DNA of 64,000 nt from Acidimicrobiales bacterium. Its GTDB lineage: Bacteria > Actinomycetota > Acidimicrobiia > Acidimicrobiales > Iamiaceae. The notes below the pieces were generated by a model. The model saw only the letters and a program-made list of their open reading frames with translations, was not told where the DNA came from and searched no databases. Shown piece by piece: positions 17,087 to 26,434 of the stretch (position 1 is the stretch's first letter; every line of letters begins with the position of its first letter). The stretch is from contig JAUJNP010000007.1 of assembly GCA_030448105.1 (NCBI GenBank), positions 62,001-126,000 of the forward strand, read 5' to 3'. A program made the translations under genes and the position numbers.

Positions 17087-18099
17087 GCGAGGGCAAGGCC
17101 GCCATCCACCTCGTCAAGGGAGCCGACGACGTGCTCCGTGAGGAGGCCGTGGCCACCCTCGTGGCCACCTTGGTCGGCGACGGCGACCGGTCCCTGCTGG
17201 TCGACGAGTTCGCCGGACCCACCTACGAGCTGGCGGCTGCGGTCGACGCCGCCCAGACCCTGCCCTTCCTCACCGACCGCCGGATCGTCGTGGTGCGACA
17301 CCTGGCCCGGTTCCCCACCCTCGACGCCCTGGCCCCCCTGCTCGCCTACCTGGCCGAGCCGGTGGCCAGCACCGTTCTGGTGCTGGTGTGGGAGCGCGGC
17401 CCGGATCCGGGCGCCAAGCTGGCGGCGCCACCCGGTCGCCTCACCAAGGCGGTGCAGGCCGCCGGCGGCGAGGTGGTGGACCCCGAGCCGCCGGCCCGTG
17501 GCGACCGGAGCGCCTGGGTGGGCGAGCAGTTCCGGGCCCATGGTCTGGTGCTCGACAGCCGGGGGCGCCAGCGGGTGGCCGAGCAGCTCGGCGAGGGGAC
17601 AGGGGCGGTGGTGGAGCTGATCGAGCGGCTCCTCGGCGTGTTCGGCCCCGACGCCCACCTCGGCGTCGATGACGTGGAGCCCCTGCTCGGCCAGGCGGGC
17701 GGGGTGCCTCCCTGGGAGCTGACCGACGCCATCGACCGCGGCGACACCCCCGGCGCCCTCGACCGCCTCCACCGGATGCTGCGGGGCGGCGGCCGCCATC
17801 CGCTCCAGCTGATGGCCACCCTGCACGGGCACTACGCCCGGATCCTCCGCCTCGACGGGGCCAGGGTCGCCGGTGAGCGCGACGCCGCCGCCGTGCTCGG
17901 CCTCAAGGGCAGCACGTTCCCTGCCCGCAAGGCGCTGGCCACGGCCCAGGCCCTCGGCCACGACGGCGTCGTGCGGGCCATGACGTTGTTGGGCGACGCC
18001 GATCTCGACCTGCGGGGCGCCCAGGCATGGCCCGACGATCTGGTGCTCGAGGTGCTGGTGGCCCGGCTGAGCCGCCTCGTGCGGACCGTCCGGCGGTGA
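17083..18099 (+). CDS. holA: DNA polymerase III delta subunit
   Basis: 338 residues from a GTG overlapping the preceding stop. Clamp-loader delta subunit that opens the sliding clamp. Features: N-terminal HLVKGADDVLREEAV (the delta-specific 'GxDxxLrxea' start), an AAA-like domain with LTDRRIVVVRHLARF near residue 63 and VLVLVWERGPDP near 100, a middle domain with the delta-typical LIERLLGVFGPD and the LxxMLRGGGRHPLQLMATL helix, and a C-terminal collar. Ends 4 bases before rpsT on the opposite strand. Confidence 0.88.
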   Translation: MSEGKAAIHLVKGADDVLREEAVATLVATLVGDGDRSLLVDEFAGPTYELAAAVDAAQTLPFLTDRRIVVVRHLARFPTLDALAPLLAYLAEPVASTVLVLVWERGPDPGAKLAAPPGRLTKAVQAAGGEVVDPEPPARGDRSAWVGEQFRAHGLVLDSRGRQRVAEQLGEGTGAVVELIERLLGVFGPDAHLGVDDVEPLLGQAGGVPPWELTDAIDRGDTPGALDRLHRMLRGGGRHPLQLMATLHGHYARILRLDGARVAGERDAAAVLGLKGSTFPARKALATAQALGHDGVVRAMTLLGDADLDLRGAQAWPDDLVLEVLVARLSRLVRTVRR

Positions 18100-18103
18100 G
18101 GAG

Positions 18104-18364
18104 CTAGCTCGCCGCGTTGAGGCGCTTCATCAGGCGAGCCTTGCGCCGGGCCGCCTGGTTCTTGTGGATCGTGCCCTTGGCGGCGGCCTTGTCGATGCGC
18201 TTCACCGCCCAGCGGGCGGCGTCGGCGGCCTGGTCAGAACCCTCCTCGGCCGAGCGGATGGCGACCTTGGTGCGCGATCGCAGCTCGGACCGCACCGCCT
18301 TGTTCCGTACGCGCCGCTTCTCGTTCTGGCGGTTGCGCTTGATCTGGCTCTTGATGTTGGCCAC
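18104..18364 (-). CDS. rpsT: 30S ribosomal protein S20
   Basis: 86 residues, strongly basic, starting [18 protein letters not shown] and ending in the typical [18 protein letters not shown]. Binds 16S rRNA near the 5' domain. Normal length. Transcribed alone from the promoter at 18397-18426, divergent from lepA and convergent with holA. This holA-rpsT-lepA arrangement is common in bacteria. Confidence 0.97.
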   Translation of the reverse strand: MANIKSQIKRNRQNEKRRVRNKAVRSELRSRTKVAIRSAEEGSDQAADAARWAVKRIDKAAAKGTIHKNQAARRKARLMKRLNAAS

Positions 18365-18396
18365 GGGACCCTCAGCGGTGGACGGACAGCCGAGCG

Positions 18397-18426
18397 AGGA
18401 TAGCCACCGTCTTCGCCCGCTGTCAC
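18397..18426 (-). promoter_or_regulatory. Candidate promoter of rpsT
   Basis: On the minus strand, -35 GTGACA and -10 TATCCT are separated by 18 bases. The predicted start site lies about 25 bases upstream of the rpsT ATG. The fit to the housekeeping sigma consensus is moderate and the position is right for the only gene on this strand. Confidence 0.55.
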
Positions 18427-18447
18427 ACCGCTAGCGTCGGAAGACCC

Positions 18448-20226
18448 ATGCAACTCTCGAGAATCCGGAACCTCAGCGTCGTCGCCCACATCGACCACGG
18501 CAAGACCACGCTGTCGGACCGCATCCTCGAGATCAGCGGTGCCGTCGACCCCCGCGACATGCGGGCGCAGTACCTGGACTCCATGGACCTGGAGCGGGAG
18601 CGAGGCATCACCATCAAGCTCCAGTCGGTGCGGGTCAACTACCACGACCACGTGCTCAACCTCATCGACACGCCCGGCCACGTGGACTTCGGCTACGAGG
18701 TGTCGCGGTCGCTGGCCGCCTGCGAAGGCGTGGTCCTGCTGGTGGACGCCGCCCAGGGCATCGAGGCCCAGACGCTCGCCAACTGCTACCTGGCCATGGA
18801 GAACGACCTGGAGATCGTGGCCTGCCTCAACAAGATCGACCTGCCGGCGGCCGAGCCCGACAAGTACGCCAAGGAGATCGAGAACGTGCTCGGCATCCCC
18901 GCCGACGACGTGCTGCGGATCAGCGCTAAGACCGGCGAGGGCGTCGGTGCCCTGCTCGACGCCGTGATCGAGCGCATCCCGCCGCCCACGGGCGATCCTG
19001 ACGCCCCCCTGCAGGGCCTCATCTTCGACTCCCACTTCGACCAGTACCGCGGGGTGGTGTCCTCGGTGCGGGTGGTGGCCGGGACCTTGCGCACCGGTGC
19101 CCGCCTGCGGTTCGTGCAGGCCGGCGCCGTCCATGACGCCGACGAGGTCGGGGTGCGGGCGCCGGTCCCCACCCCGGTGGCGGCGTTGGGGCCGGGCGAG
19201 ACCGGCTACCTCATCGCCGGCATCAAGGACGTGGGTGAGGCCCGCTCGGGTGAGACCGTCACCGAGGCGGCCCGCCCGGCCGAGCCGTTGGCCGGCTACC
19301 GCGACCCGAAGCCGATGGTGTTCTGCGGCCTCTTCCCGGTGGACGGCGACGAGTTCCCCGAGCTGCGCGACGCGCTGGAGAAGCTGCGGCTCAACGACTC
19401 CAGCTTCACCTATGAACCGGAGACCTCGGGCGCCCTCGGCTTCGGCTTCCGTTGCGGGTTCCTCGGGCTGCTGCACATGGAGATCGTGCGCGAGCGCCTC
19501 GAGCGGGAGTTCGACCTCAGCCTGATCGCCACCGCCCCGTCGGTGGCCTACCTGGTGCACACCACGCGCGGCGAGGTGGTGGAGGTGGACAACCCCAGCG
19601 AGATGCCTGCGCCCCAGGAGATCGAGCTCATCGAGGAACCTTGGCTGGCCGTCACCATCCTCACCCCCGCCGACTTCACCGGCACCCTCATGGACCTGTG
19701 CCAGACCCGCCGGGGAGAGATGCAGAAGCTGGAGTACCTGTCGCCCGAGCGGGTGGAGCTGCGCTACCGGGTGCCCCTGGCCGAGGTCGTCACCGACTTC
19801 TTCGACCAGCTGAAGAGCCGCACCCAGGGGTACGCGTCCCTGGACTACGAGCCGGCGGGCTACGCCGGCTCGAACCTGGTGAAGGTCGACGTGCTGCTCA
19901 ACGCGGCGCCGGTCGACGCCTTCAGCATGATCGTGCACCGCGACAAGGCCGACGCCTATGGGCGGCGGATGACCGAGAAGCTGCGGGAGCTGATCCCCCG
20001 CCAGCTCTTCGACGTGCCCATCCAGGCAGCGGTGGGGGGCCGGATCATCGCCCGGGAGACGGTGAAGGCAAAGCGCAAGGACGTGCTGGCCAAGTGCTAC
20101 GGCGGCGACATCTCCCGCAAGCGCAAGCTGCTCGAGCGCCAGAAGGAGGGCAAGAAGCGCATGAAGTCGATCGGCCGGGTTGAGGTGCCCCAGGAGGCGT
20201 TCGTGTCCGCCCTCCGCCTCGACTAG
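18448..20226 (+). CDS. lepA: Elongation factor 4 (back-translocating GTPase)
   Basis: 592 residues. Full-length LepA/EF4, a ribosome-associated GTPase that can move tRNAs backwards during stalled translation. G-domain motifs: AHIDHGKTT near residue 12, the RGITIK switch I, DTPGHVDF, and NKIDLP. It then has domains II, III and V and the family-specific C-terminal domain ending [20 protein letters not shown] and [13 protein letters not shown]. The start is 10 bases after a TAGCGT -10-like element, so the transcript may be nearly leaderless. First gene of a run that continues with hrcA. Confidence 0.97.
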   Translation: MQLSRIRNLSVVAHIDHGKTTLSDRILEISGAVDPRDMRAQYLDSMDLERERGITIKLQSVRVNYHDHVLNLIDTPGHVDFGYEVSRSLAACEGVVLLVDAAQGIEAQTLANCYLAMENDLEIVACLNKIDLPAAEPDKYAKEIENVLGIPADDVLRISAKTGEGVGALLDAVIERIPPPTGDPDAPLQGLIFDSHFDQYRGVVSSVRVVAGTLRTGARLRFVQAGAVHDADEVGVRAPVPTPVAALGPGETGYLIAGIKDVGEARSGETVTEAARPAEPLAGYRDPKPMVFCGLFPVDGDEFPELRDALEKLRLNDSSFTYEPETSGALGFGFRCGFLGLLHMEIVRERLEREFDLSLIATAPSVAYLVHTTRGEVVEVDNPSEMPAPQEIELIEEPWLAVTILTPADFTGTLMDLCQTRRGEMQKLEYLSPERVELRYRVPLAEVVTDFFDQLKSRTQGYASLDYEPAGYAGSNLVKVDVLLNAAPVDAFSMIVHRDKADAYGRRMTEKLRELIPRQLFDVPIQAAVGGRIIARETVKAKRKDVLAKCYGGDISRKRKLLERQKEGKKRMKSIGRVEVPQEAFVSALRLD

Positions 20227-20248
20227 GCGCTCGCCGTCGGCCGGGCAA

Positions 20249-20269
20249 GCACTCGGTATCATCGAGTGC
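20249..20269. promoter_or_regulatory. CIRCE operator (HrcA-binding inverted repeat)
   Basis: GCACTC, nine bases, GAGTGC: the core of the CIRCE element, 44 bases before the hrcA start. The nine-base centre contains TATCAT (20257-20262), which could be the -10 of the hrcA promoter. HrcA bound here would block polymerase directly. The outer TTA/TAA bases of the full consensus are not conserved. Confidence 0.85.
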
Positions 20270-20312
20270 CAGCCGGCCGGGCCGGCCGTCGCCCTCGACC
20301 TCTCGAGACCCC

Positions 20313-21317
20313 ATGCTGGACGAACGCAAGGCATCGATCCTCCGAGCGGTGGTGGAGGAGTACATCCACAGCGCGCAGCCGGTCGGTTCCGGGCACATCG
20401 CGTCGGCCCCGGGTGTCCGCGTCTCCTCGGCCACGGTGCGCAACGACATGGCCGTGCTGGAGCAGGACGGCTACCTCCACCAGCCCCACACCAGCGCCGG
20501 CCGCGTCCCCACCGACAAGGGCTACCGGTACTTCGTCGACTCCCTCACCGGGCCGGCGCCGCTCGACTCGGCCTCGGCCTCCCGGGTGCGGGCCTTCTTC
20601 AACCGGGCCCACGGCGAGCTCGAGCAGATGCTGTCGGACACCACCCGGCTCCTGTCCGACCTCACCGACACCGCCGCCGTGGTGGTGGCGCCGGCCCACG
20701 AGGCGGCCGAGGTGCGCTCCACCCACCTCGTGGCCCTCAGCCCTCGGGTGGCGCTGGCGGTGGCCGTGCTGTCGAACGGGGTGGTGGAGAAGCGCACCCT
20801 GGAGCTGTCGGCCGACGTGGGCGAGGAGCTGCTGGCCACGGCCTCGAGCCACCTGGCCGCCCATCTGGTGGGTGGCCACCTGAGCGCGGTCGGCACGGTC
20901 GCCTCCTCGGGCGACCCCGCCACCGACGCCGTGGTGGGAGCGGCCGTGTCCGCCTTCGGCGCCGACGACGGCCAGGGCGAGGTCGACAACGTGTTCGTGG
21001 GCGGCACCGCCCGCATGGCCGGCGCCTTCGAGGCGGTGGACACCGTGCGCCAGGTGCTCACCATCCTCGAGCAGCAGCTCGTGGTGGTCACCTTGTTGCG
21101 CGACGTCATCGACCGCGGCCTCACCGTGGCCATCGGCTCCGAGACCGGCATTGCCCCCCTGGCGGAGTGCTCGCTGGTCGTGGCGCCGTACGCGGTGGAG
21201 GGCGAGCCGGCGGGAACGATCGGGGTGCTCGGACCCACCCGGATGGACTACGCCCAGGCGCTGGCGGCGGTGGCGTTGGTGTCCAAGCGGCTGAGCCAGC
21301 GGCTGAGCGAGGGGTAG
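20313..21317 (+). CDS. hrcA: Heat-inducible transcription repressor HrcA
   Basis: 334 residues. An N-terminal winged helix ([18 protein letters not shown], then [27 protein letters not shown], about residues 8-65) binds CIRCE. The GAF-like effector/dimerisation domain follows and ends FGPTRMDY-like ([17 protein letters not shown]). Represses chaperone genes until GroEL becomes occupied during heat shock. Preceded by a CIRCE element, so it is autoregulated. dnaJ follows after two bases; grpE and dnaK are not in this cluster, as in many actinobacteria. Confidence 0.96.
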   Translation: MLDERKASILRAVVEEYIHSAQPVGSGHIASAPGVRVSSATVRNDMAVLEQDGYLHQPHTSAGRVPTDKGYRYFVDSLTGPAPLDSASASRVRAFFNRAHGELEQMLSDTTRLLSDLTDTAAVVVAPAHEAAEVRSTHLVALSPRVALAVAVLSNGVVEKRTLELSADVGEELLATASSHLAAHLVGGHLSAVGTVASSGDPATDAVVGAAVSAFGADDGQGEVDNVFVGGTARMAGAFEAVDTVRQVLTILEQQLVVVTLLRDVIDRGLTVAIGSETGIAPLAECSLVVAPYAVEGEPAGTIGVLGPTRMDYAQALAAVALVSKRLSQRLSEG

Positions 21318-21319
21318 TC

Positions 21320-22435
21320 GTGGCCGCCGACTACTACGAGCTGCTGGGCGTCGGCCGCGACGCGTCCGCCGAGGACATCAAGCGGGCCTACCGGCGCCAG
21401 GCGCGCGAGCTGCACCCCGACGCCAACCCCGGCAACGTCCAGGCCGAGGCCCGCTTCAAGGCGGTGGCGCAGGCCTACGAGGTCCTGAGCGACGCCGAGA
21501 AGCGCCGCCGCTACGACATGTTCGGCCCCGACGGGGCGGCGGGCGGCGGGGCCGACACCTTCGGCTTCGGCGGCGGCATCGGCGACATATTCGACGCCTT
21601 CTTCTCCGGGGGCGGCTTCGGGCGTGGCGGCGGCGGGCCCACCGGCCCACCCCGGGGAACAGACCTCGAGGTGCCGCTCGAGCTCACCTTCGAACAGGCG
21701 GTCTTCGGCGCCCAGGAGCCCGTGACCGTGCGCACCGCGGTGGCGTGCGCCACCTGTGAGGCCACCGGGGCCGCCCCCGGCACCAGTCCCGAGACCTGCG
21801 GGGAGTGCGGCGGCGCCGGCCAGGTGCGCCGGGTGCGCCAGTCAATCCTCGGCCAGATGGTCACAGCCGCGCCCTGCCCGCGCTGCAACGGCCTCGGCCA
21901 GCTCATCGCCAACCCCTGCTCCGACTGCCGGGGCGAGGGCCGCCGCATCGAGGACAAGACCTACACCGTCGACGTCCCCGCCGGCGTCGACACCGGCTCC
22001 ACCCTCCGCCTCGGTGGGCTGGGCGCGGCCGGGGCCCGGGGCGGGGGCAACGGCGACCTCTACGTCCACGTGCGGGTGCGCCCCCACGAGCGCTTCGAGC
22101 GCCACGGCGACGACCTCGTCCACGACCTGCACCTGCCCGTCACCCAGGCCGCCCTCGGCGCCCACCTCGCTTACGACACCCTCGACGGCACCGAGGACCT
22201 GGTCGTGCCGGCGGGCACCCAGAGCGGCCGGGTCTTCCGGCTGCGGGGGCGGGGCGTTCCCCACGTGCAGGGCCGCGGCCGCGGCGACCTGCTCGTCCAC
22301 GTCGTGGTCGACACCCCCGTCGAGCTCGACGCCACCGAGGAGGACCTCCTGCGCCAGCTCGCCGCCCGCCGCGGGGAAGATGTGGCTCCGGCCGACACCG
22401 GGTTCCTGTCCAAGATCCGCTCCGCGTTCAAGTAA
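21320..22435 (+). CDS. dnaJ: Chaperone DnaJ
   Basis: 371 residues from GTG. J domain at 1-68 with HPD at 32-34, a Gly/Phe-rich region (about 75-110), a four-repeat zinc domain ([32 protein letters not shown], about 145-215) and the C-terminal substrate-binding domains. The first zinc repeat has Ala in place of the central Gly. Stimulates DnaK ATPase. This is the type paired with hrcA (DnaJ2 of actinobacteria), and the gene is presumably induced through CIRCE. Confidence 0.95.
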   Translation: MAADYYELLGVGRDASAEDIKRAYRRQARELHPDANPGNVQAEARFKAVAQAYEVLSDAEKRRRYDMFGPDGAAGGGADTFGFGGGIGDIFDAFFSGGGFGRGGGGPTGPPRGTDLEVPLELTFEQAVFGAQEPVTVRTAVACATCEATGAAPGTSPETCGECGGAGQVRRVRQSILGQMVTAAPCPRCNGLGQLIANPCSDCRGEGRRIEDKTYTVDVPAGVDTGSTLRLGGLGAAGARGGGNGDLYVHVRVRPHERFERHGDDLVHDLHLPVTQAALGAHLAYDTLDGTEDLVVPAGTQSGRVFRLRGRGVPHVQGRGRGDLLVHVVVDTPVELDATEEDLLRQLAARRGEDVAPADTGFLSKIRSAFK

Positions 22436-22440
22436 GCGCG

Positions 22441-23172
22441 GTGACCGATGCCGGGCCCGGCCCCTCCGGCCGAGACGGGCCCCACGCCTTCGTCGACGAC
22501 CTCCACCGTCCCGCCCTCGAAGATGGGGACCGCCACCACCTGGCCCGGGTGGTCCGGCTCCGCCCCGGCGACCCCCTCACCGTCTGCGACGGGGCCGGGC
22601 GCTGGCGGCCCTGCCGCTTCGGCCCCGAGCTCGACCCGACCGGTGAGATCGCCGCCGTGCCCAGGCCCGTCCCCGCCATCACCGTGGCCTTCGCCCTGGT
22701 CAAGGGCGACCGCCCCGAGCAGATCACCGCCAAGCTCACCGAGCTGGGGATCGACGTCATCCGGCCTTTTGCCGCCGCCCGTTCGGTGGTCCGTTGGGAG
22801 CACGCCCGCGCCGTTCCCGCCACCGAGCGGTTGCGCCGGGTGGCCCGGGAGGCGGCCATGCAGTGTCGGCGCTGCTGGTTGCCCGAGGTGCATCCGCCTG
22901 GCACCTTCGCGGCGGTGGCCGCCCTTCCCGGAGCGGTGCGGGCCGAGCGGGGCGGCCCGCCGGTGACGCTGCTGCGGCCCACCGTGCTGGTCGGTCCCGA
23001 GGGCGGCTGGTCCCCCGAGGAGGCGGCCGCCGACCTACCGGTGGCGGGGCTGGGAACCCACGTGCTGCGGGCCGAGACCGCGGCCATCTGCGCCGCCGCC
23101 CTCCTCTCCGCCGCCCGGGCCGGCCTCGCCCCGACGTCCCCAGAGGGCCCGTCTGGCACTCTCGGTGGTTGA
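22441..23172 (+). CDS. rsmE: 16S rRNA (uracil1498-N3)-methyltransferase
   Basis: 243 residues from GTG, 5 bases after dnaJ. N-terminal PUA-like domain (HHLARVVRLRPGDPLTVCDGAGRW) and C-terminal SPOUT knot with VLVGPEGGWSPEE near residue 185 and LGTHVLRAETAAICAAALL. Methylates U1498 of 16S rRNA using S-adenosylmethionine. The hrcA-dnaJ-rsmE order is widespread in Gram-positive bacteria and supports the assignment. Confidence 0.93.
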   Translation: MTDAGPGPSGRDGPHAFVDDLHRPALEDGDRHHLARVVRLRPGDPLTVCDGAGRWRPCRFGPELDPTGEIAAVPRPVPAITVAFALVKGDRPEQITAKLTELGIDVIRPFAAARSVVRWEHARAVPATERLRRVAREAAMQCRRCWLPEVHPPGTFAAVAALPGAVRAERGGPPVTLLRPTVLVGPEGGWSPEEAAADLPVAGLGTHVLRAETAAICAAALLSAARAGLAPTSPEGPSGTLGG

Positions 23173-23197
23173 TGTTGGGTCCGCGACGACGTATTGT
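23169..23197 (+). promoter_or_regulatory. Candidate promoter of the bldD-like gene
   Basis: -35 TTGATG and -10 TATTGT with an exact 17-base spacer. The -35 overlaps the rsmE stop codon. The predicted start near 23204 argues for the GTG at 23229, not the upstream ATG at 23172, as the translation start. Confidence 0.6.
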
Positions 23198-23228
23198 GGC
23201 CGAAATCGCTGACGAACCTGGAGACCAC

Positions 23229-23783
23229 GTGGCCACCGAAGCTGACCTCGAGAGCGATCTCGATGAGCCGGCCCAGCTCTACGGCAAGAAGGTCGGCGAC
23301 CGCCTGCGCGCCATCCGCCGCCAGAAGGGCATGTCCCTCCAGGAGGCCGAGGAAGCTTCGGCCCAGGAGTTCAAGGCGTCGGTGCTGGGTGCCTACGAGC
23401 GGGGGGAGCGGGCCATCTCGGTGCCCCGCCTGCAGCGCCTGGCCCGGTTCTACAACGTGCCCGTCGACCAGCTCCTGCCCCGCGACGACGGCCAGGGGTT
23501 CGGCAACACCGACGAGTTCGCGGTGGTCGACCTCACCCGGGGCGCCCCCGAGGCGCCGAAGAAGATCACCATCGACCTCACCCGCCTCGACGACCTCCAT
23601 GGCACGGCGTCGGAGATGCTGACCCGCTACCTCGCCATGATCCAGGTGCAGCGCCAGGACTTCAACGGCCGGATGCTCACCATCCGGCGCGACGACCTGC
23701 GGGCCATGGCCTGCATCCTCGACACCACCGTCGAGGGCGCCGCCAAGCGCCTCGACGAGCTCGGCCTCTGCCTCGTCCGTTGA
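23229..23783 (+). CDS. bldD: BldD-type transcriptional regulator
   Basis: 184 residues from GTG 23229, preceded by GGAG at a 5-base spacing. An acidic N-terminal tail, then an XRE helix-turn-helix (about 20-85: LRAIRRQKGMSLQEAEEAS, LGAYERGERAISVPRLQRLA), a linker, and the BldD C-terminal domain. The latter contains RQD (142-144), eight residues, then RRDD (153-156), exactly the RxD-X8-RxxD signature by which Streptomyces BldD binds cyclic di-GMP tetramers. Probably a global developmental or cell-cycle repressor controlled by c-di-GMP. Own promoter at 23169-23197. Confidence 0.88.
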   Translation: MATEADLESDLDEPAQLYGKKVGDRLRAIRRQKGMSLQEAEEASAQEFKASVLGAYERGERAISVPRLQRLARFYNVPVDQLLPRDDGQGFGNTDEFAVVDLTRGAPEAPKKITIDLTRLDDLHGTASEMLTRYLAMIQVQRQDFNGRMLTIRRDDLRAMACILDTTVEGAAKRLDELGLCLVR

Positions 23784-23787
23784 ATTG

Positions 23788-23927
23788 GCTCCGCCTCCGG
23801 CGGAGCGGCTTCGCCATATGGGGCTGGCCCGCTTGGCGGCCTGCACAGCGTGGTCAGGGCGGAGCCCTGAAGGCGGCGTAGTGAGCGCCATGCGAACAGC
23901 CGCCAAGCGAGCGCCGGAGGCGCTCGC
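23788..23927. repeat. Composite of three TCC/GGA-loop hairpins between bldD and hemW
   Basis: Three near-perfect stem-loops in a row: GCTCCGCC-tcc-GGCGGAGC (23788-23806), TCAGGGC-gga-GCCCTGA (23854-23870) and GCGAGCGCC-gga-GGCGCTCGC (23907-23927). The first part matches the element at 28869-28946 (20 identical bases from cggcggagcgg through cgccat), the last part matches 12190-12251. The last hairpin lies within the first codons of hemW. Confidence 0.8.
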
Positions 23928-24990
23928 CCAGCAACACGGCGTCTACCTGCATGTGCCGTTCTGCCGGTCGCGCTGTGACTACTGCGCGTTCGCCACCTGG
24001 ACGGACCGCGCCCACCTGGTCGAGCGGTACCTGGCGGCGTGCCGGCGCCAGGCGGCCGGGGCGGCACCCGGGCTCCCGGCCATCACCAGCGTGTTCTTCG
24101 GAGGCGGCACCCCCAGCGCGGTGCCCCCCGACCGCCTGCTCGCCGCGTTGGCGCCACTGCCCCTCGCGCCCGGGGCCGAGGTCACCGTGGAGGCCAACCC
24201 CGATGACATCACCGTCGAGCTGCTCGATACCTACCTGGCCGGCGGTGTCACCCGGATCTCGCTCGGCGTGCAGTCGATGACGCCCCACGTGCTCGCCGCC
24301 CTGGGCCGCCGTCACGACCCCGCCTCGGTGGCACGGGCGGCCGAGGCCGCCCACCGGGCCGGTGTGCCCTTCAACGTCGACCTGATCTACGGCGCCGCCG
24401 GTGAGACCCTCGACGACTGGGCGCGCACCGTCGACGGCGCCCTCGAGCTGGGGCCGGTCCACGTCAGCGCGTACGCCCTCACCGTCGAGCCGGGCACGGC
24501 GTTGGCCGCCGACCCCGCCCGCCACCCCGACGACGACGACCAGGCCGACAAGTACCTCCTCGCCGAGGCTCGCCTCACCGCTGCCGGCTTCGAGTCCTAC
24601 GAGATCTCCAACTGGGCGCGACCCGGCCACCGGTGCCGCCACAACCTCCTCTACTGGTCCTCGGGGGAGTACCTCGGCGTCGGCTGCGCCGCCCACTCCC
24701 ACCGCCACGGCCGGCGGAGCTGGAACGTACGCACGCCGGAGCGCTACATCGCCGCCGTCGAGGGCGGACGGTCGGTGGAAGCCGCCGGCGACCGCCTCCC
24801 CGAGGCCGCCCGGCGAGTCGAGGGGTTGCAGCTCGCGCTCCGCACGCGCGACGGCGTGCCCGCCGCCGCCTTCTCCCGGGAGGACCTCCAGGCCCTCGGC
24901 GGGCTGGTGGAGGTGGCCGACGAGCGGGCCCGGCTCACGGTGGAGGGGCGCCTGCTGGCCAACGAGGTGGCGGTTCGCCTGCGGGGTTGA
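23881..24990 (+). CDS. hemW: Heme chaperone HemW (radical SAM)
   Basis: About 369 residues from GTG 23881 (ATG 23890 is an alternative). Radical SAM [4Fe-4S] motif CRSRCDYCAF (CxxxCxxC), VFFGGGTPSA, VTVEANPDD, TRISLGVQSM, FNVDLIYGAAGET and the HemW C-terminal domain (YEISNWARPGHRCRHNLLYW). Like other HemW proteins it lacks the fourth cysteine of coproporphyrinogen dehydrogenase HemN, so it is likely a heme-transfer chaperone. The N-terminal 18-20 codons are encoded by the hairpin repeat, which is unusual. The real start may be later, close to GVYLHVPFC. Confidence 0.88.
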   Translation: MSAMRTAAKRAPEALAQQHGVYLHVPFCRSRCDYCAFATWTDRAHLVERYLAACRRQAAGAAPGLPAITSVFFGGGTPSAVPPDRLLAALAPLPLAPGAEVTVEANPDDITVELLDTYLAGGVTRISLGVQSMTPHVLAALGRRHDPASVARAAEAAHRAGVPFNVDLIYGAAGETLDDWARTVDGALELGPVHVSAYALTVEPGTALAADPARHPDDDDQADKYLLAEARLTAAGFESYEISNWARPGHRCRHNLLYWSSGEYLGVGCAAHSHRHGRRSWNVRTPERYIAAVEGGRSVEAAGDRLPEAARRVEGLQLALRTRDGVPAAAFSREDLQALGGLVEVADERARLTVEGRLLANEVAVRLRG

Positions 24991-25029
24991 CCCGCCGGCG
25001 GGCGCGGCGGAGCGTGCCAGGCTGAGCCG

Positions 25030-26412
25030 GTGCACCCCCTGATCGAGGAGTGGGACCAGGACCTGCGCTCGGCCGACCCGCTCGCCTTCCCGGGCTACGC
25101 CGAGCGCTTGGCCTCCGCCGAGGGCGAGTCGGTCCGCACCGGCCGGACCGAGCACTACGTGGCGGTGGACAGCCGCTTCGACGTCTTCGGCGGCTCGATG
25201 GGCGTGGTGGCCGGCGAGCGGGTGGTGCGGGCCTTCGACCGGGCCGTCGCCCTCCGCCTTCCGGTGGTGTGCACGACCCGCAGCGGGGGCGCCCGGCTCC
25301 AGGAGGGGATGGTGGCCCTGATCCAGCTGGGCCGCACCGTCGCCGCCGCCCGCCGCCATGCCGACGCCGGCCTGCTCTCCCTGGCCGTCCACCGCTCGCC
25401 CACCACCGGTGGTGTGTTGGCGTCCTACGGCTCGGCGTGCGACCTACGGGCGGTCGAGGAGGGAGCCACCCTCGGCTTCGCCGGGCCCCGGGTGGTGGAG
25501 CTGACCACGGGCCGTTCCGTGGGCCGCGCGTCGCACACGGCGGCCACGGCCGCCGCCGCCGGCCTGGTCGACGCGGTGCTCTCGCCCGAGGACCTGCGGG
25601 CGTGGGTGGAAGCCGCCCTCGGCCTGGTGGACCGGCCGTTCCCCGTCGCCAGCCGGCGAGGTGCGGCGGCGGCCGAGTCGCCTCCCCGCGGAGAGGGCGC
25701 ATGGGGGGAGGTGCTGCGGTCCCGGCACCCCGACCGGCCCACCGGGGTGGACGTGGCTGCCGCGCTCTGTCGCTCCTGGGTCGAGCTGGCCGGCTCCGAC
25801 CCGACCGTGCGGGCGGGGCTGGCGCGGGTGGCGGGGCGGCGGGTGGTGGTGATCGCATCGGACCGCCGGGCCCGTGACGGCCGGCCGACCCCACCGGCGT
25901 TCCGGCTGGCCCAACGGGCCGTGCACCTGGCCGGCCGGCTCGGCCTGCCGGTGGTCAGCCTGGTGGACACACCGGGCGCCGACCCGTCGCCCGACAGTGA
26001 GAACGACGGGCTGGCGGCCGAGATCGCCGCGACCTTCGCGGCCATGGCCGCCCTGCCCACGCCCAGCGTGGCGGTGTGCGTGGGCGAGGGGGGCAGCGGT
26101 GGCGCCCTCGCTCTGGCGTGGGCCGACCGCCTGCTGGTCCAGGAGCACGCGGTGTTCTCGGTGATCGGGCCCGAGGGGGCGGCCGCCATCTTCGAGCGCG
26201 ACGCGTCGGCGGCCCCCCGCCTGGCGTCGCACCTGGGCCTCACCAGCGGCGACCTGCTGCGCCTCGGCGTGGTGGACGGCGTGATCGGCGAGACCTCCGA
26301 GGCGGTGGCCGAGGCGGTGGCCGGTGCCCTTGGCTCGGCCCGCCCCGGCGAGCGCGAGCGTCGGGCGGCCGACGCTTCTGCCCGCTGGCTCCGGAGTGCA
26401 ACCCCGCGCTGA
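25030..26412 (+). CDS. Acetyl-CoA carboxylase carboxyltransferase, fused beta-alpha (AccDA-like)
   Basis: 460 residues from GTG. Two carboxyltransferase (crotonase-fold) halves: beta-like at about 20-215 (FDVFGGSMGVVAGE, then RSGGARLQEGM, then TTGGVLASYGS) and alpha-like at about 235-450 (VVSLVDTPGADPS, GEGGSGGALALAWADRLLV, FSVIGPEGAAAIFER). This transfers carboxyl from biotin to acyl-CoA. The N-terminal zinc ribbon of bacterial AccD is absent, and both halves are on one chain, as in some actinobacterial carboxylases. No biotin carboxylase or biotin carrier gene is adjacent, so partner subunits must come from elsewhere. Confidence 0.85.
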   Translation: MHPLIEEWDQDLRSADPLAFPGYAERLASAEGESVRTGRTEHYVAVDSRFDVFGGSMGVVAGERVVRAFDRAVALRLPVVCTTRSGGARLQEGMVALIQLGRTVAAARRHADAGLLSLAVHRSPTTGGVLASYGSACDLRAVEEGATLGFAGPRVVELTTGRSVGRASHTAATAAAAGLVDAVLSPEDLRAWVEAALGLVDRPFPVASRRGAAAAESPPRGEGAWGEVLRSRHPDRPTGVDVAAALCRSWVELAGSDPTVRAGLARVAGRRVVVIASDRRARDGRPTPPAFRLAQRAVHLAGRLGLPVVSLVDTPGADPSPDSENDGLAAEIAATFAAMAALPTPSVAVCVGEGGSGGALALAWADRLLVQEHAVFSVIGPEGAAAIFERDASAAPRLASHLGLTSGDLLRLGVVDGVIGETSEAVAEAVAGALGSARPGERERRAADASARWLRSATPR

Positions 26413-26434
26413 CCAGTTCTCTCGGGCAGAGGGC

